Position numbers and translations under genes: made by a program. A stretch of 64,000 nucleotides of DNA from Prorocentrum cordatum (taxonomy: Eukaryota; Sar; Dinophyceae; Prorocentrales; Prorocentraceae). Shown here one piece after another: positions 51,496-62,639 of the stretch. Location: the NCBI GenBank assembly GCA_963575745.1, contig CAUYUJ010015949.1, positions 489,510 to 553,509 on the forward strand, in the 5' to 3' direction. Numbering within the stretch: the stretch's first letter is position 1; the number at the start of each line of letters is the position of its first letter. The notes under the pieces were generated by a model. The model saw only the letters and a list, made by a program, of their open reading frames with translations. It made no database searches and was not told the origin of the DNA.

Positions 51496-52004
51496 GGACA
51501 GGGATAGCGCGTGAAGTGGCGCATGCAAAGAGAGGCATATGGGTTGGCTGGAGAACTGCACCCGGGATGGAGGGGGAGGAGGAAGAACATGTTGGTGCGA
51601 GGGATCTGCGTTCAGCAAGCCTGGCCACATCCCCGCAACCACCAATCCCCCACCTTGCGATGCATGCGCGGCAGGTCCGCGATGATCGCAAGGGGGTCGG
51701 GACGGCGTGGGGGGCTAGCGAGGCAGGTCCTCACTCGCCGCCCACCCTCCCACCCCCCCAGGTCGCACCAGGCCAGGCGAAGCTAAATTGGAGGAGTTGC
51801 TGAGCGCCACTCCTACCATCACGCGGCTGCCCCGCCTGGTGCGTCCTGGCCACGGGGGGACAGAGAGGACGGGAAAGTGTCCTCTCTTAATAAGTAGTTG
51901 CAAGCCATTGTGGCCGTGGCTGCTCGGCCGGTAGGGTCCCGCCGCGGCCTAGTCCGGCCGCGGCCGCTCCCGACCGCTCTAAAGCGGCAAGAAGAAGAAG
52001 AAGG
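51496..52004. other. unassigned stretch
   Basis: No domain-bearing frame and no family recognised. Confidence 0.4.
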
Positions 52005-52340
52005 AGGAGGACGGGGTCAGGAGTTCGAGGGGCGTTGGGTGGGAGAGAGGACGGTAAGAGGAAGTAGAGAAAGAGGGCAGAAGGAGAGGAATGAGTGAGT
52101 GGATAATGGGGACGATGCGGACGAGGAAGCGGTACCACCTTGTTTGTGAGAGAGGCAGGACGATGAAGCGGAATGATATTGAAGAGGAGGAAGGTGGGCA
52201 TGAAAGCATGAGCACCAGGAGGACGCGATGGAGGGGGATGATGAGCAGGAGGAGGAGGAGGAGGAGGAGGAGGAGGAGGACGAAGACGAGGAGGAGGACG
52301 AGGAGGAGGCGAAGAAAAATAAGAAGGTGAAGGAGGATGA
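52005..52340. repeat. purine-rich degenerate GGA tract
   Basis: A clean GGA run at 52249-52300, with degenerate GA-rich flanks on both sides. Confidence 0.85.
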
Positions 52341-53155
52341 GGAGGACGCGAGGATGCCGAGGACGCGACACGTGATGATTAAGTGGCCGCTCCAGCGCGT
52401 TGCGAAATGCACCGGTCTGCCGCAGAGTTGCCGACGGCGCGGATGGATTCCCGCCTGGCCGTTTCTGCTGCCCTCCGTGCGCATGTTTCAATGTTTCAAG
52501 AGTGCCCATGCATCCCTGCGTTGTCTCTGCTTCTGCGCCTTGCCCCGAGCGGACAAAGACAGGTCCGCCCGAGCACCGACCGCGGCTTCAGGAAAGGCCA
52601 CGGCGGTCTGTTTGCACAGGTGAGCGTGTCCTGCGTTACCTCCATGGAGAGAGCCTGGCAGACTCTGCAGCCATTCACGATGTCCTCAGCCTGTGACCAA
52701 TCGCTCGTCGTTGTGGCGTCGCCGCTCCGTCCCCTGAGAGACCGCGCCCGGGCGCGCGTACGCGGGCATCCGTCCGTGCAGCCTCTGCCCATTGACCGCG
52801 GCGGTGGTGCGTCCTTCCCGCTCTGGTTGTTCGACTGCTCTCTCTCTCTCTCGCCGTCGCCAGCTCCCCGCCCCGCAATTGCCTCCCGGCAGTCCCCGGT
52901 GTTGAAAGGGGAGCCATGCAGTGGCACGGTCGCTTGGGAGACCAGTCGGGCGAGCACGACTGCAGCGAATCATCTCCATGCGGGACGGCCTCCGCGTGAA
53001 GGGCCCTTTTGGGCGGATCCCGCTAAGCGGAGCCTTCGAGCGACTGCGGTAGCCGCCCACTTACTCTTCCAGTTCCCTAATTACTCGGTGTGGACTGGCT
53101 GCTGAGTTCGTTGGTATTGCGTGTCCCGCCCCGCAATCGCCCGCGGCCCGCAGAG
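52341..53155. other. unassigned stretch, probable intron or intergenic DNA
   Basis: Contains a perfect splice-like CAG|GTGAGC at about 52620 and a TCTCTCTC run near 52840, but no matching coding frame could be supported. Confidence 0.4.
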
Positions 53156-53221
53156 TGTCTCCTCTCGGAGAGCCGCTCGGAGAAGCTGCGCGGGGAGCTT
53201 GCTGCCGCAGGCTGCGCCGAG
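53156..53221 (+). CDS. candidate micro-exon 15, helical segment (22 aa)
   Basis: Phase-0 CLLSESRSEKLRGELAAAG then CAE. Acceptor CCCGCAGAG|TGT is less typical (T rather than G at +1); the donor is GAG|GCTGCG (GC). Helix with regular Leu/Ala. Product unknown. Confidence 0.33.
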
Positions 53222-53741
53222 GCTGCGCGGAAAGGCCCTCAGAAGGCCCTCGGGGGCCTCGGACGGCCCCGAAGGCCCCTGAGGGAGCCGACGTTACCCA
53301 GACGTGGAGCAGCGTCCACCTTGTTCCAGAATCAGTACCGTTTATCCGACCCCCCATCCCCATCCCCATCCCCTTCGAGACCCCCACCAAATCACCCCTC
53401 CCAGTTGGGGATACACCCCTCGAAACCCGAAGGGGAGCGGCCTACATCCCCATCCAGGGGGGTGGAAATCGGCGCCGCTGGGGATGGGCATCGGTTACAC
53501 GATGCTCACAGAAGGATCTCGGTGCTCCTCGTGCTCCTATAGGGCGTGCTCGATCCGCGTGCCTCCCTGCTTGCCTCCCTGACGATCGTCGCGCCCCCGG
53601 GGGCAGGTGAGGCCCAGAAGGGCTTCCGGCTGCCTGCCGAGGGCGCCCTGCGCCGCACAGCGAAACAGAACAGATTCGGGGGCCGTCGGTCGGTCGGTCC
53701 CCGCGAGGCAGCTCGGGCAGGGCGTCCTTTGCCGACTAGAC

Positions 53742-53892
53742 GTAAGAGTGTGACCCTTCGCCGGAGTGACCTTTGGTGCGCGCTCACTGGGGTCCCCCGA
53801 TCGCCGCGTTCGACGCGACATTAGCGTCTTGCGCGCTTGTGTTTGGCCTCCTCGCGCCCCCCACGAAGCCGCGCACCAAAGGTCACTCTTAC
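53742..53892. mobile_element. family E inverted-repeat element, copy 2
   Basis: GTAAGAGTGTGACCCTTCG and CCAAAGGTCACTCTTAC ends; the terminal GGTCACTCTTAC is repeated once more just outside (about 53897-53908). Confidence 0.82.
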
Positions 53893-54204
53893 CCAGGGTC
53901 ACTCTTACGTTCTGGGTGGACGTCGCGGCAGCTCGTTGCTTCGTCGCGTCCCTGGATCTGCGAGCTTCGAGCCACACGCGGTGCAGGCCGCGCGGAGTTG
54001 TGGGGCCGGCGAAGTCCTCGGGCATCGCTGCGCGTCCGTTCGCCACTGCAGCCATCTCGCATTTGGCAGTGGATGGTGGTGACATGCCGCGCAAGCGGCT
54101 TCGACAGACGAGCGAACGAGTAGATTAACCTTGCGATGTATAGAAATGATGTATAAGCAGACAATTACTATGAATATATATATATATATATACACAGATA
54201 TGAA

Positions 54205-54320
54205 CATATGCAGATCTGGAAAAGGAAGATGTCTTGGATCGGCGACGTACCCCCTCCTTGGCGAGCGAAGCGGGATCCAGCGCCGATCCAAGAGATCCGT
54301 GCGGATCCCCCGACACTGCT
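54205..54320. mobile_element. family G element, copy 4 (short)
   Basis: GATGTCTTGGATCGGCG and CAGCGCCGATCCAAGAGATCC form the inverted pair. Confidence 0.65.
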
Positions 54321-54809
54321 CTTACACCAGGGGTATGATGGCAATGCTTTGACCGCACGGGCAAAACGCTGCTACAAGGAGCAGCTTGGGTTCGTCGGAA
54401 AGGGCTCGCTGTTCCGCGTGCCCCCCTGCCACGGCTGGTCCTCCAGCGTCCGGGGTTCCGACAAGACGCTTCTGTGCCCACTAATGTTTTTTTTCTGTTT
54501 TCGGACTTCCTTCTGGCAGTACCTTGAGCTTTTTGGAACCCACTGCGGACGGGAGACGTATCCACATCCACGTGGCCGCGATCCCATGGACGCTCCGCGG
54601 CTCTGCTCGGATGCCCCGCGCGAACGTGCCCATGGGCTCGTTTGCGCAGCCACGGAGAGGAGTCCAGGCCGCGAGGGCACGGACACAGACGTGTCCGTCG
54701 CGCGGGAGCCCGTCCGAGAGAGTCCGTGCCAATCCCCAGCGCCGCCCGCCGACCGCCCCCGCACGGCAGTATCGTTATATCGATCCCTATCCCAATCCCC
54801 ACCCCGTGG

Positions 54810-54985
54810 GTAAAAACACACACAAACAGTGTGTGTGTGTGTGGTTACCCACTGTGTGTGTTTTTACCCACAGTGTGTGTGTTTACCCACAGAGTGTTTT
54901 TTACCCACTGTGTGTGTATTTTGTGTGTGCGTGTGTGTGTGTGTGTGTGTGTTTTACCAACAGTGTGTATGTTTTTATACACAGC
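54810..54985. repeat. (TG)n with repeated TTACCCACAGTGTG
   Basis: TTACCCAC(A/T)GTGTGTGTG recurs five times in a 150-bp tract; the unit joins a TG run to its near-complement ACCCACA. Confidence 0.85.
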
Positions 54986-55129
54986 CCCACAGCCCCACCA
55001 CCCCGGTCGGGGATGTGCCCCTCGAAACCCGAAGGGAACGGCACACGCCCCCATTACTGGGGGGCAGCTCGGCCAGCGAGGCCCAGGCCACGCCAGTGAG
55101 GCCAGGGACCGGCGAAGCGATGCTCAGCA

Positions 55130-55335
55130 TCGGCGGCGAGCCCGGGGGGGGGGAAAAGTGAGGCTCGAAAGTCTCGGAAGTCTCCTCTTGGCTTTCTGAG
55201 AATTGCTACAGGCATCCCCGGCAGCCGCGAAAGAAAGCCTCTCAGGCGGCGCGAGGGGGCTCCTGAGAAGTCCCGCCGCCTTCTGACCTGGCCTTCGCCT
55301 TCTCGCTTCCCCCCCCGTCGCTCGCCGCCGACACC
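55130..55335. mobile_element. family H inverted-repeat element, copy 4
   Basis: GGCGGCGAGCCCGGGGGGGG pairs with CCCCCCCCGTCGCTCGCCGCC; CTTCTGA/TCAG palindromes inside. Confidence 0.7.
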
Positions 55336-55337
55336 GC

Positions 55338-55358
55338 GACGACGACGACGACGACGCC

Positions 55359-55398
<40 letters not shown>

Positions 55399-55400
55399 AC
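55338..55400. repeat. (GAC)n and (GCCGAC)n
   Basis: Six GAC triplets then a GCCGAC hexamer repeated about six times. Confidence 0.9.
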
Positions 55401-55587
55401 TGGAGGCGGCCGCGCCGCCGCCAGCAAGAGCCGCGCTCCCTGGCGCAAGCCCTCTCCTTCTCACTTACCCCCCCTTGCTCGCCCAAGGAAGACAGGCGAC
55501 GCCTCGTCGCAGTGGTTGAGCATGCCCTCTCTCTCCTGCTCCTCCCCTGTCCCTCCGCCCGCACCTCTCCCTTTGCATTCCTGCCAG

Positions 55588-55674
55588 CAAGGGCCGCCCT
55601 CCCCGGCGCAGTCCCTCTCGGACGGCCGCGCCGCCGCCGCGGAGCGGGAGGCGACGGAGTCGCGGGCGCGGGAG
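55588..55674 (+). CDS. candidate micro-exon 16 (29 aa)
   Basis: 87 nt in phase 0, starting QGPPSPAQSLSDGRAAAA and ending EREATESRARE. Preceded by a long CT-rich tract (55520-55580) and CTGCCAG, a strong acceptor, and followed by GCGCGC (GC donor after GAG). A short Pro/Ser linker leads into a charged helix. Product unknown. Confidence 0.45.
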
Positions 55675-55734
55675 GCGCGCCGCCGCGCGGACAGTCCCCG
55701 TGGGGGTCCTTTTGGGAGATCGGTCCGCCTGGGT

Positions 55735-55960
55735 CCTCCTCGGCCTCCCCTCCCTCCCTCCCCTCCCTCCCCTCCCTCCTCTCCCTGCCTCTCCCTGCCT
55801 CTAACCTCCCCTCCCTCTCTCCCTCCTTTCTCTCGGCTCCTCCCCCTTCCTCCCCGTGCTCCTCCTCCCTCTCCCCCATCATCTCCCTCCCTCCCCGCCT
55901 CTCCGTGCTCTTTCCTCCTCCTCCTCCGCCTTCTGTTCCATTCTCCCCTCCCTTCCTTAG
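55735..55960. repeat. CCT-rich pyrimidine tract
   Basis: CCTCCCTCCCTCCC words to 55830, more irregular CTC-rich DNA after. Confidence 0.88.
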
Positions 55961-55964
55961 GGGA

Positions 55965-56130
55965 ACGAACATAATAACTCGGAGGTCCGCGCGGATTTCT
56001 TGGATCTGCGCTGGACCCCCTTCCCTGGCGCGCGGAGCGCGCCATTGGCGGCTCTGGAGGCGCCGCCAGGGGGCCCCAGCGCCGATCCGAGAAATCCGCG
56101 CGGACCTCCGAGTTTTTATGTTTATGTCAT
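55965..56130. mobile_element. family G inverted-repeat element, copy 5 (best preserved)
   Basis: AACTCGGAGGTCCGCGCGGAT then TTCTTGGATC on the left; GATCCGAGAAATCCGCGCGG then ACCTCCGAGTTTTTATG on the right. The arms pair over about 35 bp, defining the family. Confidence 0.88.
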
Positions 56131-56479
56131 TGCTCGTTTCCCTATTCCTTCCTCCTCATCCTCATCATGCTTGTCTCTCTCCCGCTGCTCCGGTTCCCTC
56201 CCTGCTGCTGCTGCTGCTGCTCCTGGGGGCTAGACTCGCATGGTACCTCTGTCTACTTTGCCTGCCTGCCCCCTGCCTTTGTTCTGCGACCGAACCCTTT
56301 ATCGCACTAAGTGGGATAGCAGTTGCTGGGCACGCCGCCGCCATTTCTGGCTTTGGGGCACGTGGTCGGGCCGGATTGCGTGCCCGTGTTAGACGCGTGG
56401 ATGCGCCAGAGCGCTGCTCGTCGGACTCGGGGCCTCGCCGCCCGCAGTCGGGTCTTTTACCCTCTTGGCGCGCAGTTGG

Positions 56480-57350
56480 CCTGCTACTGCTCCGCTCGGG
56501 GTCCTTACCTTGAAAGAGTTGGATGGTATCTCCGGGAGGTGCATGCTATGTCGTCTCTGCAGCGTTGTGGGTGATATGGCGCTGCAGGGTAGTTATTGGT
56601 ACGCGTGCCCATGCCAGGAGGATGGTCGTCCGGGCCACCCAGAGTCGCTGCGGGAAGCTGGAGGCCAGGGAGCTGGTCATCTCGTCGCGAACCAAGGGCC
56701 TGACGGTAGCAAGTATCGCGGCCCTCGCCAAAGAAGTTAGTGTCAGCCTCAAGCAGCGGGATTTCCGATCTTCGCGCGCTGGCACGAATTTGGGAGTCGA
56801 TTTCTCGGTCGGAGGTGTTCGATCTGCCAGGAACCAGGCTCGGACCGACAAAGTAAGGCGTCGCTCAGGTCGGCGTCGCTCGCGCAAGTCGCAGTTCAAG
56901 AAGTCAACGACTACCTCGCGTGCAGTAGCTGCCCCGCCAGGAAGCTACGGCACAGGCGCGAGAGACATAGCTAAGAGGCGTAGCTACCCGACGGCTCCAA
57001 GCCATGCGATGTTCGGTTGCAGAAGGTATACTTGGTATCTTCGTTTGCTGCAGAACTGCCCACGTGCGCGGCCAACTGCGAGCCGCTCATTTGCACGGGC
57101 AAAGCGCACTGGGGGGGGGGTTGCGTCATGCCCAAGCAGATATGACGTTTGTTGCAAATTATCCGAGGCAGGAAAGTCTCCATTGGTCTGATGTTGGTGG
57201 ACCTGCTGGAGCTGTTAAGTGCCATCCGAAGGTTGTCCTGGGCCCCATACAGTGCCACCTGATGAGGGATGCCCACACACACATTGATAAGCTAAGGACG
57301 TGCGGCCTCCGCCTCGTGGACAGAGGAGCCAAGGGTCAGCTCGGTTAGGA
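56480..57350 (+). mobile_element. LINE 3: decayed reverse-transcriptase remnant
   Basis: The frame from 56523 contains KLEARELVISSRTKGLTVAS, then LGVDFSVGGVRSARNQARTD and KVRRRSGRRRSRKSQF. This resembles the thumb/connection of dinoflagellate LINE RTs (an N-L-G-V-D-F block followed by a basic stretch). The continuation switches frame near 57000. No catalytic DD box is left. Confidence 0.5.
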
Positions 57351-57879
57351 GCGGCGTTATACTGGCCTGTCTTTACCCCCTTGTGCTGGAATGGCTAATA
57401 TGATTCGTCAACCCCACCTTAGCCACATTAACTGGAGAGGAGTTGAAGGATCCGGATTCCAAGTGTGTTGGCGTGTTGGTGCGGGTGTTCTGGGAGAGTA
57501 AATGTCCTGGGGTTCGGCAGGCAGTGCAAGAGTGCAAGAGACACCCCGAAAACAAGGACGCTTCGAACTCCCCTGAGCGTCCTGAAGACGGGCATTGGCC
57601 CCAGCACCAACCGTCCCTTCGGTCGTAGCATTCCCATAGAGAGGTGATGAGGGTTGTTTCAACGCGGATTCCCCCGACACCTCGTTTTGTTGGTGCTCTC
57701 ACGCCGTGGGATCTGTGGGCACAGTGGTTGAGAGGTTGAAAGAGCAAAGCCATAATGCATCGGCGATGCTGTAATACACCCTCCCGTCCCAAGTCGCCTC
57801 CCAATGAGTCTCTACACTGAGTCCCTGTCACTACGGCACGTACCTTCATGATAGACCAACGCCCCTTGGGCTTGTCAGT
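57351..57879. other. unassigned stretch
   Basis: No domain-bearing frame. Less GC-rich than average. Confidence 0.4.
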
Positions 57880-58240
57880 CAGGCGAGAACCCCGTTTTGA
57901 AAAGGAAGTTGCCCTGACGGGCGCGATCGCTTCGTGTTTGGAAGGGGGCCGCCCTGCGTCCGTGTTTTTTTTTTCTTGCACATCAGCACACGTCGGGTCT
58001 CACAAGTTTGAAGGGGTCGGGGCCCTCTTCTGAAGAAGGAGCCGCCCTCCCTCCTTGCACACGTTGCACAATCCTACACCTCGGCCCTTGCGAGGACATC
58101 TCGAGCGAGCGCCCCGTTTTGAAGTGGAGCCACCGTCCATCCTAGCAGTTGTTGCGTAAAATTATACGGCGGGTCGTTCCTTGTTTCTGAGGAAGCCTCG
58201 AACCACAACCCCATGTTGAAATCGTGCGCTCTCCATCATT
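57880..58240. repeat. diverged inverted relative of the 26.1-kb tandem repeat
   Basis: GCCCCGTTTTGAAGTGGAGCC and GAAGAAGGAGCCGCCCTCC are near reverse complements of GGGCGGCTCCTTTTCAAC. Three to four decayed units. Confidence 0.55.
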
Positions 58241-58904
58241 TCAGTAGCTAGAAGCTGTTCGCGCGAATTGGCGCGTATCAAAGGCTAACATCTCAGTTTG
58301 TAAACGGTATGGCCTCCACTCCTGTACCACTTGGAAAATTGGATGACGCTTGCACGTGTCGCTACAGCGGGAGCTACATGTTGGAGGCGATGTTCTTTTC
58401 ATTGTGTTACCCCGGGGAATGTTAATATCTTGGTTCGTAGACCGCGGGGACAATTCAGCAGAGTTGCTTTGAACGCCCTTCCGATACGCCTGGTGGTGCG
58501 ACGAGGAGGCACGAAGAGGGATTGAGGCCAAAAGCAGTGCCGATAATGTTGATGCCGACTACTTATTATTGAATGGGTCTGTTTCAATATCACCTTTATC
58601 GGTTCCACAGTGTTGGCTGTTCGGTTTGCTCTGGCTAGCTTACTTTTCTTTCTACATGCCCAGGTCTTCCTTGCAGGGTGTCAGTGTACACGTCCTTGTA
58701 GCGGGCTCCATGTCGCTTACGGGCTGCTCATTTCGACTCGACGGGCTCAGCTCCCCGATGGCACTGACCAGCAATAAGCAAAGAAGTCGAGCGCGATGAA
58801 GATGAGGGCCAGGAACAGGACGAGGAAACCCAGAAAAGGATCTGGGGCAAGGATAAGGGGGAGATAGGCAGGAGGTGGGACGCATCGACCCCGAATTGCC
58901 CATT
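58241..58904. other. unassigned stretch
   Basis: Short open frames only; no gene supported. Confidence 0.4.
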
Positions 58905-59010
58905 CATCGCCGATACAATGGTTTGATAACCCACCCCGCCCAGCACCGCGCGGATCCGCTATCGGAGACATATCGTCGATCGGCGATGTATCGCCGATTC
59001 CCGGCCGATG
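58905..59010. repeat. family P-related CGATGTATCGCCGAT cluster
   Basis: TCGTCGATCGGCGATGTATCG and neighbouring CATCGCCGATAC words. Confidence 0.5.
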
Positions 59011-59059
59011 TTATTCCCTCCTACGTCAGTCTCTTCCCGTTCTCCGTTGCCCCTCAAAT

Positions 59060-59210
59060 CACTGAGCGCGTTCCATCATTCGCAAAGGGCCTCTTCGCAA
59101 CCGCCCGATCACACAAGTCCGCCTCGACGTCATGGATCGAAATTCCCCGCGGCGGACCCAGGCCATTTGCGACTAGCTACTTTGCGAGTAGTGCGGCGCG
59201 CTTGCCTATC
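59060..59210. mobile_element. family N inverted-repeat element, copy 3
   Basis: ACTGAGCGCGTTCCATCATTC and TTTGCGAGTAGTGCGGCGCGC ends; GTCATGGATCGAAATTCCCC inside. Confidence 0.72.
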
Positions 59211-59289
59211 AGAGGCGGAGCGAGGGGGCCGCGGGGCCGGCGTCGGCGCAACCTCCCCGCGCCCGCGGCCCCGGGCACCGGCGGCGCAG

Positions 59290-59334
59290 GCGGACCTGGA
59301 GGCGAAGCTGGGCGCGTGGGCGGCGGAGAATCGG
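59290..59334 (+). CDS. candidate micro-exon 17, helical segment (12-15 aa)
   Basis: ADLEAKLGAWAAENR in phase 0 after CGGCGGCGCAG|GCG. A GA donor option lies after 12 residues (GCG|GAGAAT). Coiled-coil-like. Followed immediately by family J copy 3. Product unknown. Confidence 0.38.
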
Positions 59335-59344
59335 GGCGGTCGAA

Positions 59345-59712
59345 ATGGGTTCGGAGAGGAGGGGGTGCGATGCCCAGCAGAAGTTCCAGTTCATCAGCAC
59401 CTGCCAAACTGCCCCAACCCAACCCGAAGGCCTCAATCTGCCTTCCATTTTCAGAGGGGGGTCGGAGAACATTGGAAAAATACATGCGGAACCCGTACCC
59501 CCCCCATCCAACCCGAAATTCGGGTCTTCGGGTTGGGTTGGGGTGGTCTGGTAGGTAGTCAGCTCATTTTGAAACAGACTCGCTGTCCGCGCCGCCGCGG
59601 ACGTTCTTCACCGAAGACATAGACCCGCTTGCCAAACAGCGGCCGCTGTCGGCTTTGGATACCCTCTGCTGTTGGGCATTGTGCCCACGTGCTCCGTACC
59701 CACTTTCCGTGC
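59345..59712. mobile_element. family J element, copy 3, interrupted by family I
   Basis: AAATGGGTTCGGAGAGG / GCGATGCCCAGCAG on the left, TGCTGTTGGGCATTGTGCCC and CTCCGTACCC on the right, with AACAGCGGCCGCTGTCGG between, split by 59390-59560. Confidence 0.78.
59390..59560. mobile_element. family I element, copy 2, nested in family J
   Basis: CCCCAACCCAACCCGAAGG pairs with CTTCGGGTTGGGTTGGGG. Flanks CAGTTCAT and CAGCTCAT (7 of 8) just outside look like an 8-bp target duplication, by comparison with the intact family J copy at 62.45 kb. Confidence 0.75.
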
Positions 59713-59720
59713 GTCCGAAG

Positions 59721-59762
59721 GAGAAGCTGGCGCTGGCCGCCGCGGCCAGCCAGCACGAGCAG
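59721..59762 (+). CDS. candidate micro-exon 18, Ala-rich helix (14 aa)
   Basis: EKLALAAAASQHEQ in phase 0 after CCGAAG|GAG and before GCCCCG (GC donor after CAG). Lies directly beyond family J copy 3; weak pyrimidine tract. Confidence 0.33.
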
Positions 59763-59829
59763 GCCCCGCGCGCGCGCACGTCGTGCGCGGCTTCATCGCC
59801 CTCGGCCTCGTCTGTCGCCGGTGGGAAGG

Positions 59830-60170
59830 AGGGAGGGGGGATGAGGAGAGGGGGGGAGGAAGAAGAGGGAAGGAAGAAGAGGACGAGAAGGAGGAGGAGG
59901 AGGAGGAGGATTGGGAGGAGGGGGACGACGAGAGTAAGGAGTGCGAACATATGGAAGAGACGCAGGGGGATGAGGGAAGGAGAAGAGGTGGAGGACGAGG
60001 AGGACGAGGGGCAGGAGGAGGAGGAGGAGGGGAGGAGGAGGAGGAAGGAAAAAATAGGAGGAATAGGAGTGAAGGAGAAGAGGAAGGGGACGAGGGGCAG
60101 GAGGGGCAGAAGGAGAAGAGGAGGAGGAGGCGGAGGAGGAGGGAAGTCAGGAAACATGAGCAGGAGTAGG
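59830..60170. repeat. (GGA)n-type purine tract
   Basis: GGA with AAG, CGA and ATA interruptions. Confidence 0.93.
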
Positions 60171-60827
60171 AGGAACGGACGTGCTGCGGCGCACGGCTGG
60201 GAGGGAGGGCAGCGCTGGTTGGCGCGCCAGTCAGTCGGACGGGCGGAGGAGGAGGAAAAGGAGGAAGCCCTCGCGGGCTACTACTCTTTGCTGTTTCTAG
60301 GTTGCCTCACTTCACACCTGCTGCGCTCACTTGTTCTGTTCATCCTGTGCCCATACGTACTGCCGCATTGACGCTCCAGCTATGATGCGCAAGTCCGTGC
60401 AAAGTAAACTGTTGGCCCTCTCCAGAGGGAGGAAAGTGTTTAGACGTTTCCGTTGTTTCTCTGTCATTAACCAGTTGCGGGATGCTCTCCAGCGGTTGCT
60501 CCCCTCCGAGAGCGTTCCAGGGGCGCCCGGATCGTCCCGAACAGACGCCGAAGATTCGAATCATGACCCGAAAGCCAAGGGTGTTCGCGGTTCAGTCGGT
60601 TCGGCTGCGTCGTGGTCGGTTGCGTTCGGTTCCGTCCTGCCGATTGTCGCATCGCTGCCGTGTCGCTATGCCCTCTTTGGTTACCATGCGGTAGTTTCGT
60701 TTGCGGTCGGTTTCGGTTTCGCTGCCGCTTCGGGCGGATTTCGGTTGCTCAGTCGCCGTCGGCGACATAATTAGCAGGAGTGGGTCCTGCACATTCTCCT
60801 CGGTGTGGGGTGTGTTGGCATAGGTTT
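60171..60827. other. unassigned stretch
   Basis: Includes a CGGTTCGG-rich patch (60585-60720). No gene supported. Confidence 0.4.
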
Positions 60828-60978
60828 CAGTCGGCGGCGAGCGAGGGGGGGACGTGAGAAGGAGAAGGCCTTCTCAGAAGGCGGCGGGGACATCTGAGAA
60901 GGACGGGGACTTCTGAGCTGAGCCTTCCGAGAAGGCCCGCCCTTTCTCATTTCCCCCCTTCGCTCGCCGCCGAGTGCT
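60828..60978. mobile_element. family H inverted-repeat element, copy 5
   Basis: CGGCGGCGAGCGAGGGGGGG pairs with CCCCCCTTCGCTCGCCGCCG; CCTTCTCAGAAGG palindromes inside. The direct words TTGGCATAGGTTTCAG and CTGGCATGGGTTTCAG lie just outside and may be an extended duplication. Confidence 0.82.
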
Positions 60979-61029
60979 GGCATGGGTTTCAGCGACATGC
61001 TCGACGCTTGCAGGAGCAGGGATGGGAGG

Positions 61030-61415
61030 AGTATGAGGAAGAGGAGGAGGAGGAGGAGGAGGAGGAGGAGGAGGAGGAGGAGGAGAGGAGAGGAGGAGTG
61101 CTCCGGGCGGCCTGGGCGAACATGCGTCCGCCGCCGCCGCCGGAGGAGGGGGTGGGAGGGAGGGAGGCGTAGGAGGAGGAGGAGGAGAGGAGGAGAGGAG
61201 GAGGAGGAGGAGGAGGAGGAGGAGGAGGAGAGGAGGGAGAGGAGGAGGGAGGAGGGAGGAGGGAGGGAGGAGGGGGAGGGAGGGAGGGAGGGAGGGGGAG
61301 GGGGAGGGAGGGAGGGAGGGAGGGAGGGAGGGAGGGAGGGAGGGAGGAGGGAGGAGGAGGAGGAGGAGGAGGAGGAGGAGGAGGAGGAGGAGGAGGAGGA
61401 GGAGGGGCAGGAGCA
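61030..61415. repeat. (GGA)/(GGGA) purine tract
   Basis: GGA at both ends, GGGAGGGA tetramers at 61260-61345, one unique island (61098-61150). Confidence 0.95.
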
Positions 61416-61514
61416 GAACTAGAACACTACACCGTTTCGTCGCGTTTTGACCCTGTGGCGCTGCATCGTCCGGGGGCGGCGCGCCACACGCACCTCCCCA
61501 CGCGGGCGCGGCAG

Positions 61515-61580
61515 CCGCTGTCGCCGCCGTCGCCGCCGTCGGCCGTGCTGCTGCGGGCGTCCCGTCGGTCGTTTGTCGAG
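61515..61580 (+). CDS. weak candidate micro-exon 19 (22 aa)
   Basis: Phase-0 PLSPPSPPSAVLLRASRR then SFVE after GCGGCAG, ending GAG|GCGCCG (GC donor as at 39285). Not coiled-coil-like, so it fits less well. Product unknown. Confidence 0.27.
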
Positions 61581-62429
61581 GCGCCGTCGCCGTCGCCGTC
61601 GCCGCCCGTGGCTGCCTGACTTCCTTTTGCCCGGACCTCGCGCCCCTTCGTGGGCGCGCTCGAGGCCAGCCGAGAATGCGAGAAGAATTTCCTCCGCCGC
61701 CTCCCCCTGGACGCAAAAGGCACACCTCCTGGAACGGAAGACGAGGTTTTTGGGAAGGGGGAAGGACGAGCTCGTTAGACCACCTTAGCCCCTTAGCCCA
61801 GAGGGCTGGTGAGAATTCGCCTCCCCTTCGACTTCTCATCCCCCGCCACCCTCCCTCCACCGATCCCCCAATCCCCAATCGTCCTCCTCCCTCACCGTAC
61901 CGTCCTCCCCCCTCACATCATCCTTCGCTTCCCCTCCCTGGCCGCCTGCTGCTTGGGCGGGGCGAGGCTCAATCTACGTTGATACCGCATGCCTCCTCCA
62001 CGCCTCTACCATTTCTTTCCGGTATTTGGCATACGCTCCCCCTCTTTCTTCAAGGTCACCCGCAGGGGCTCGAGCATAAGCGCGCTTCGCGCGTCACGGT
62101 CTGAGCCTGAGCGCCTGCCTGTCTCCAAGAGGGCGAAGGTCATCTCGCATCGCGGGGCGCGATGCACGAAGTTCGGTGATCTGAATTCTCTTTGTGCTAA
62201 CCCGTCGCCGTCGGGTGCTCGAGGTACGGCTCCACAGATGTTGTCGGACGGGGAGGAAAAATCCGTTCCAGAGCGTTCCGGGACGCTATGAGAAGGCCGC
62301 GGCGCCCGAGACCATCCTCCGGAGTCGCTGGCTCTCAGAGATCCTCGGTGTATTATCACACGATGCTCTCCTTGTCCTGGCTTCGTCTTCTGATGAGCCT
62401 CCTCGCCTCCTCCGTCCCCCTGCCGGGGG
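61581..62429. other. unassigned stretch
   Basis: CCTCC-rich from 61840 to 61930, otherwise no recognised family or gene. Confidence 0.4.
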
Positions 62430-62610
62430 GCACGGAAAGAATGGTTACGATGCCCAACAGCAGTTTCTGTCATTTTGAACAGGATTCGCTGTCCACGCCG
62501 CCGCGGCCTGTGTCCATTCGAGACAGAAGGCCGCCTGCCCAACAGCGGCCGCTGCTGGTTTGGGACAACATTTGTTGTTGGGCATTGTATCCACTGTTTC
62601 CGTACCCAGT
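62430..62610. mobile_element. family J inverted-repeat element, copy 2
   Basis: GGCACGGAAAGAATGGTTACG and CAGTTTCTGTCATTTTGAAC on the left, TTGTTGTTGGGCATTGTATCC then CCGTACCC on the right; the intact reference for the interrupted copy at 59.35 kb. Confidence 0.82.
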
Positions 62611-62639
62611 TCGGGCGTCCAAAGGTGAGGCTGCCGCGC

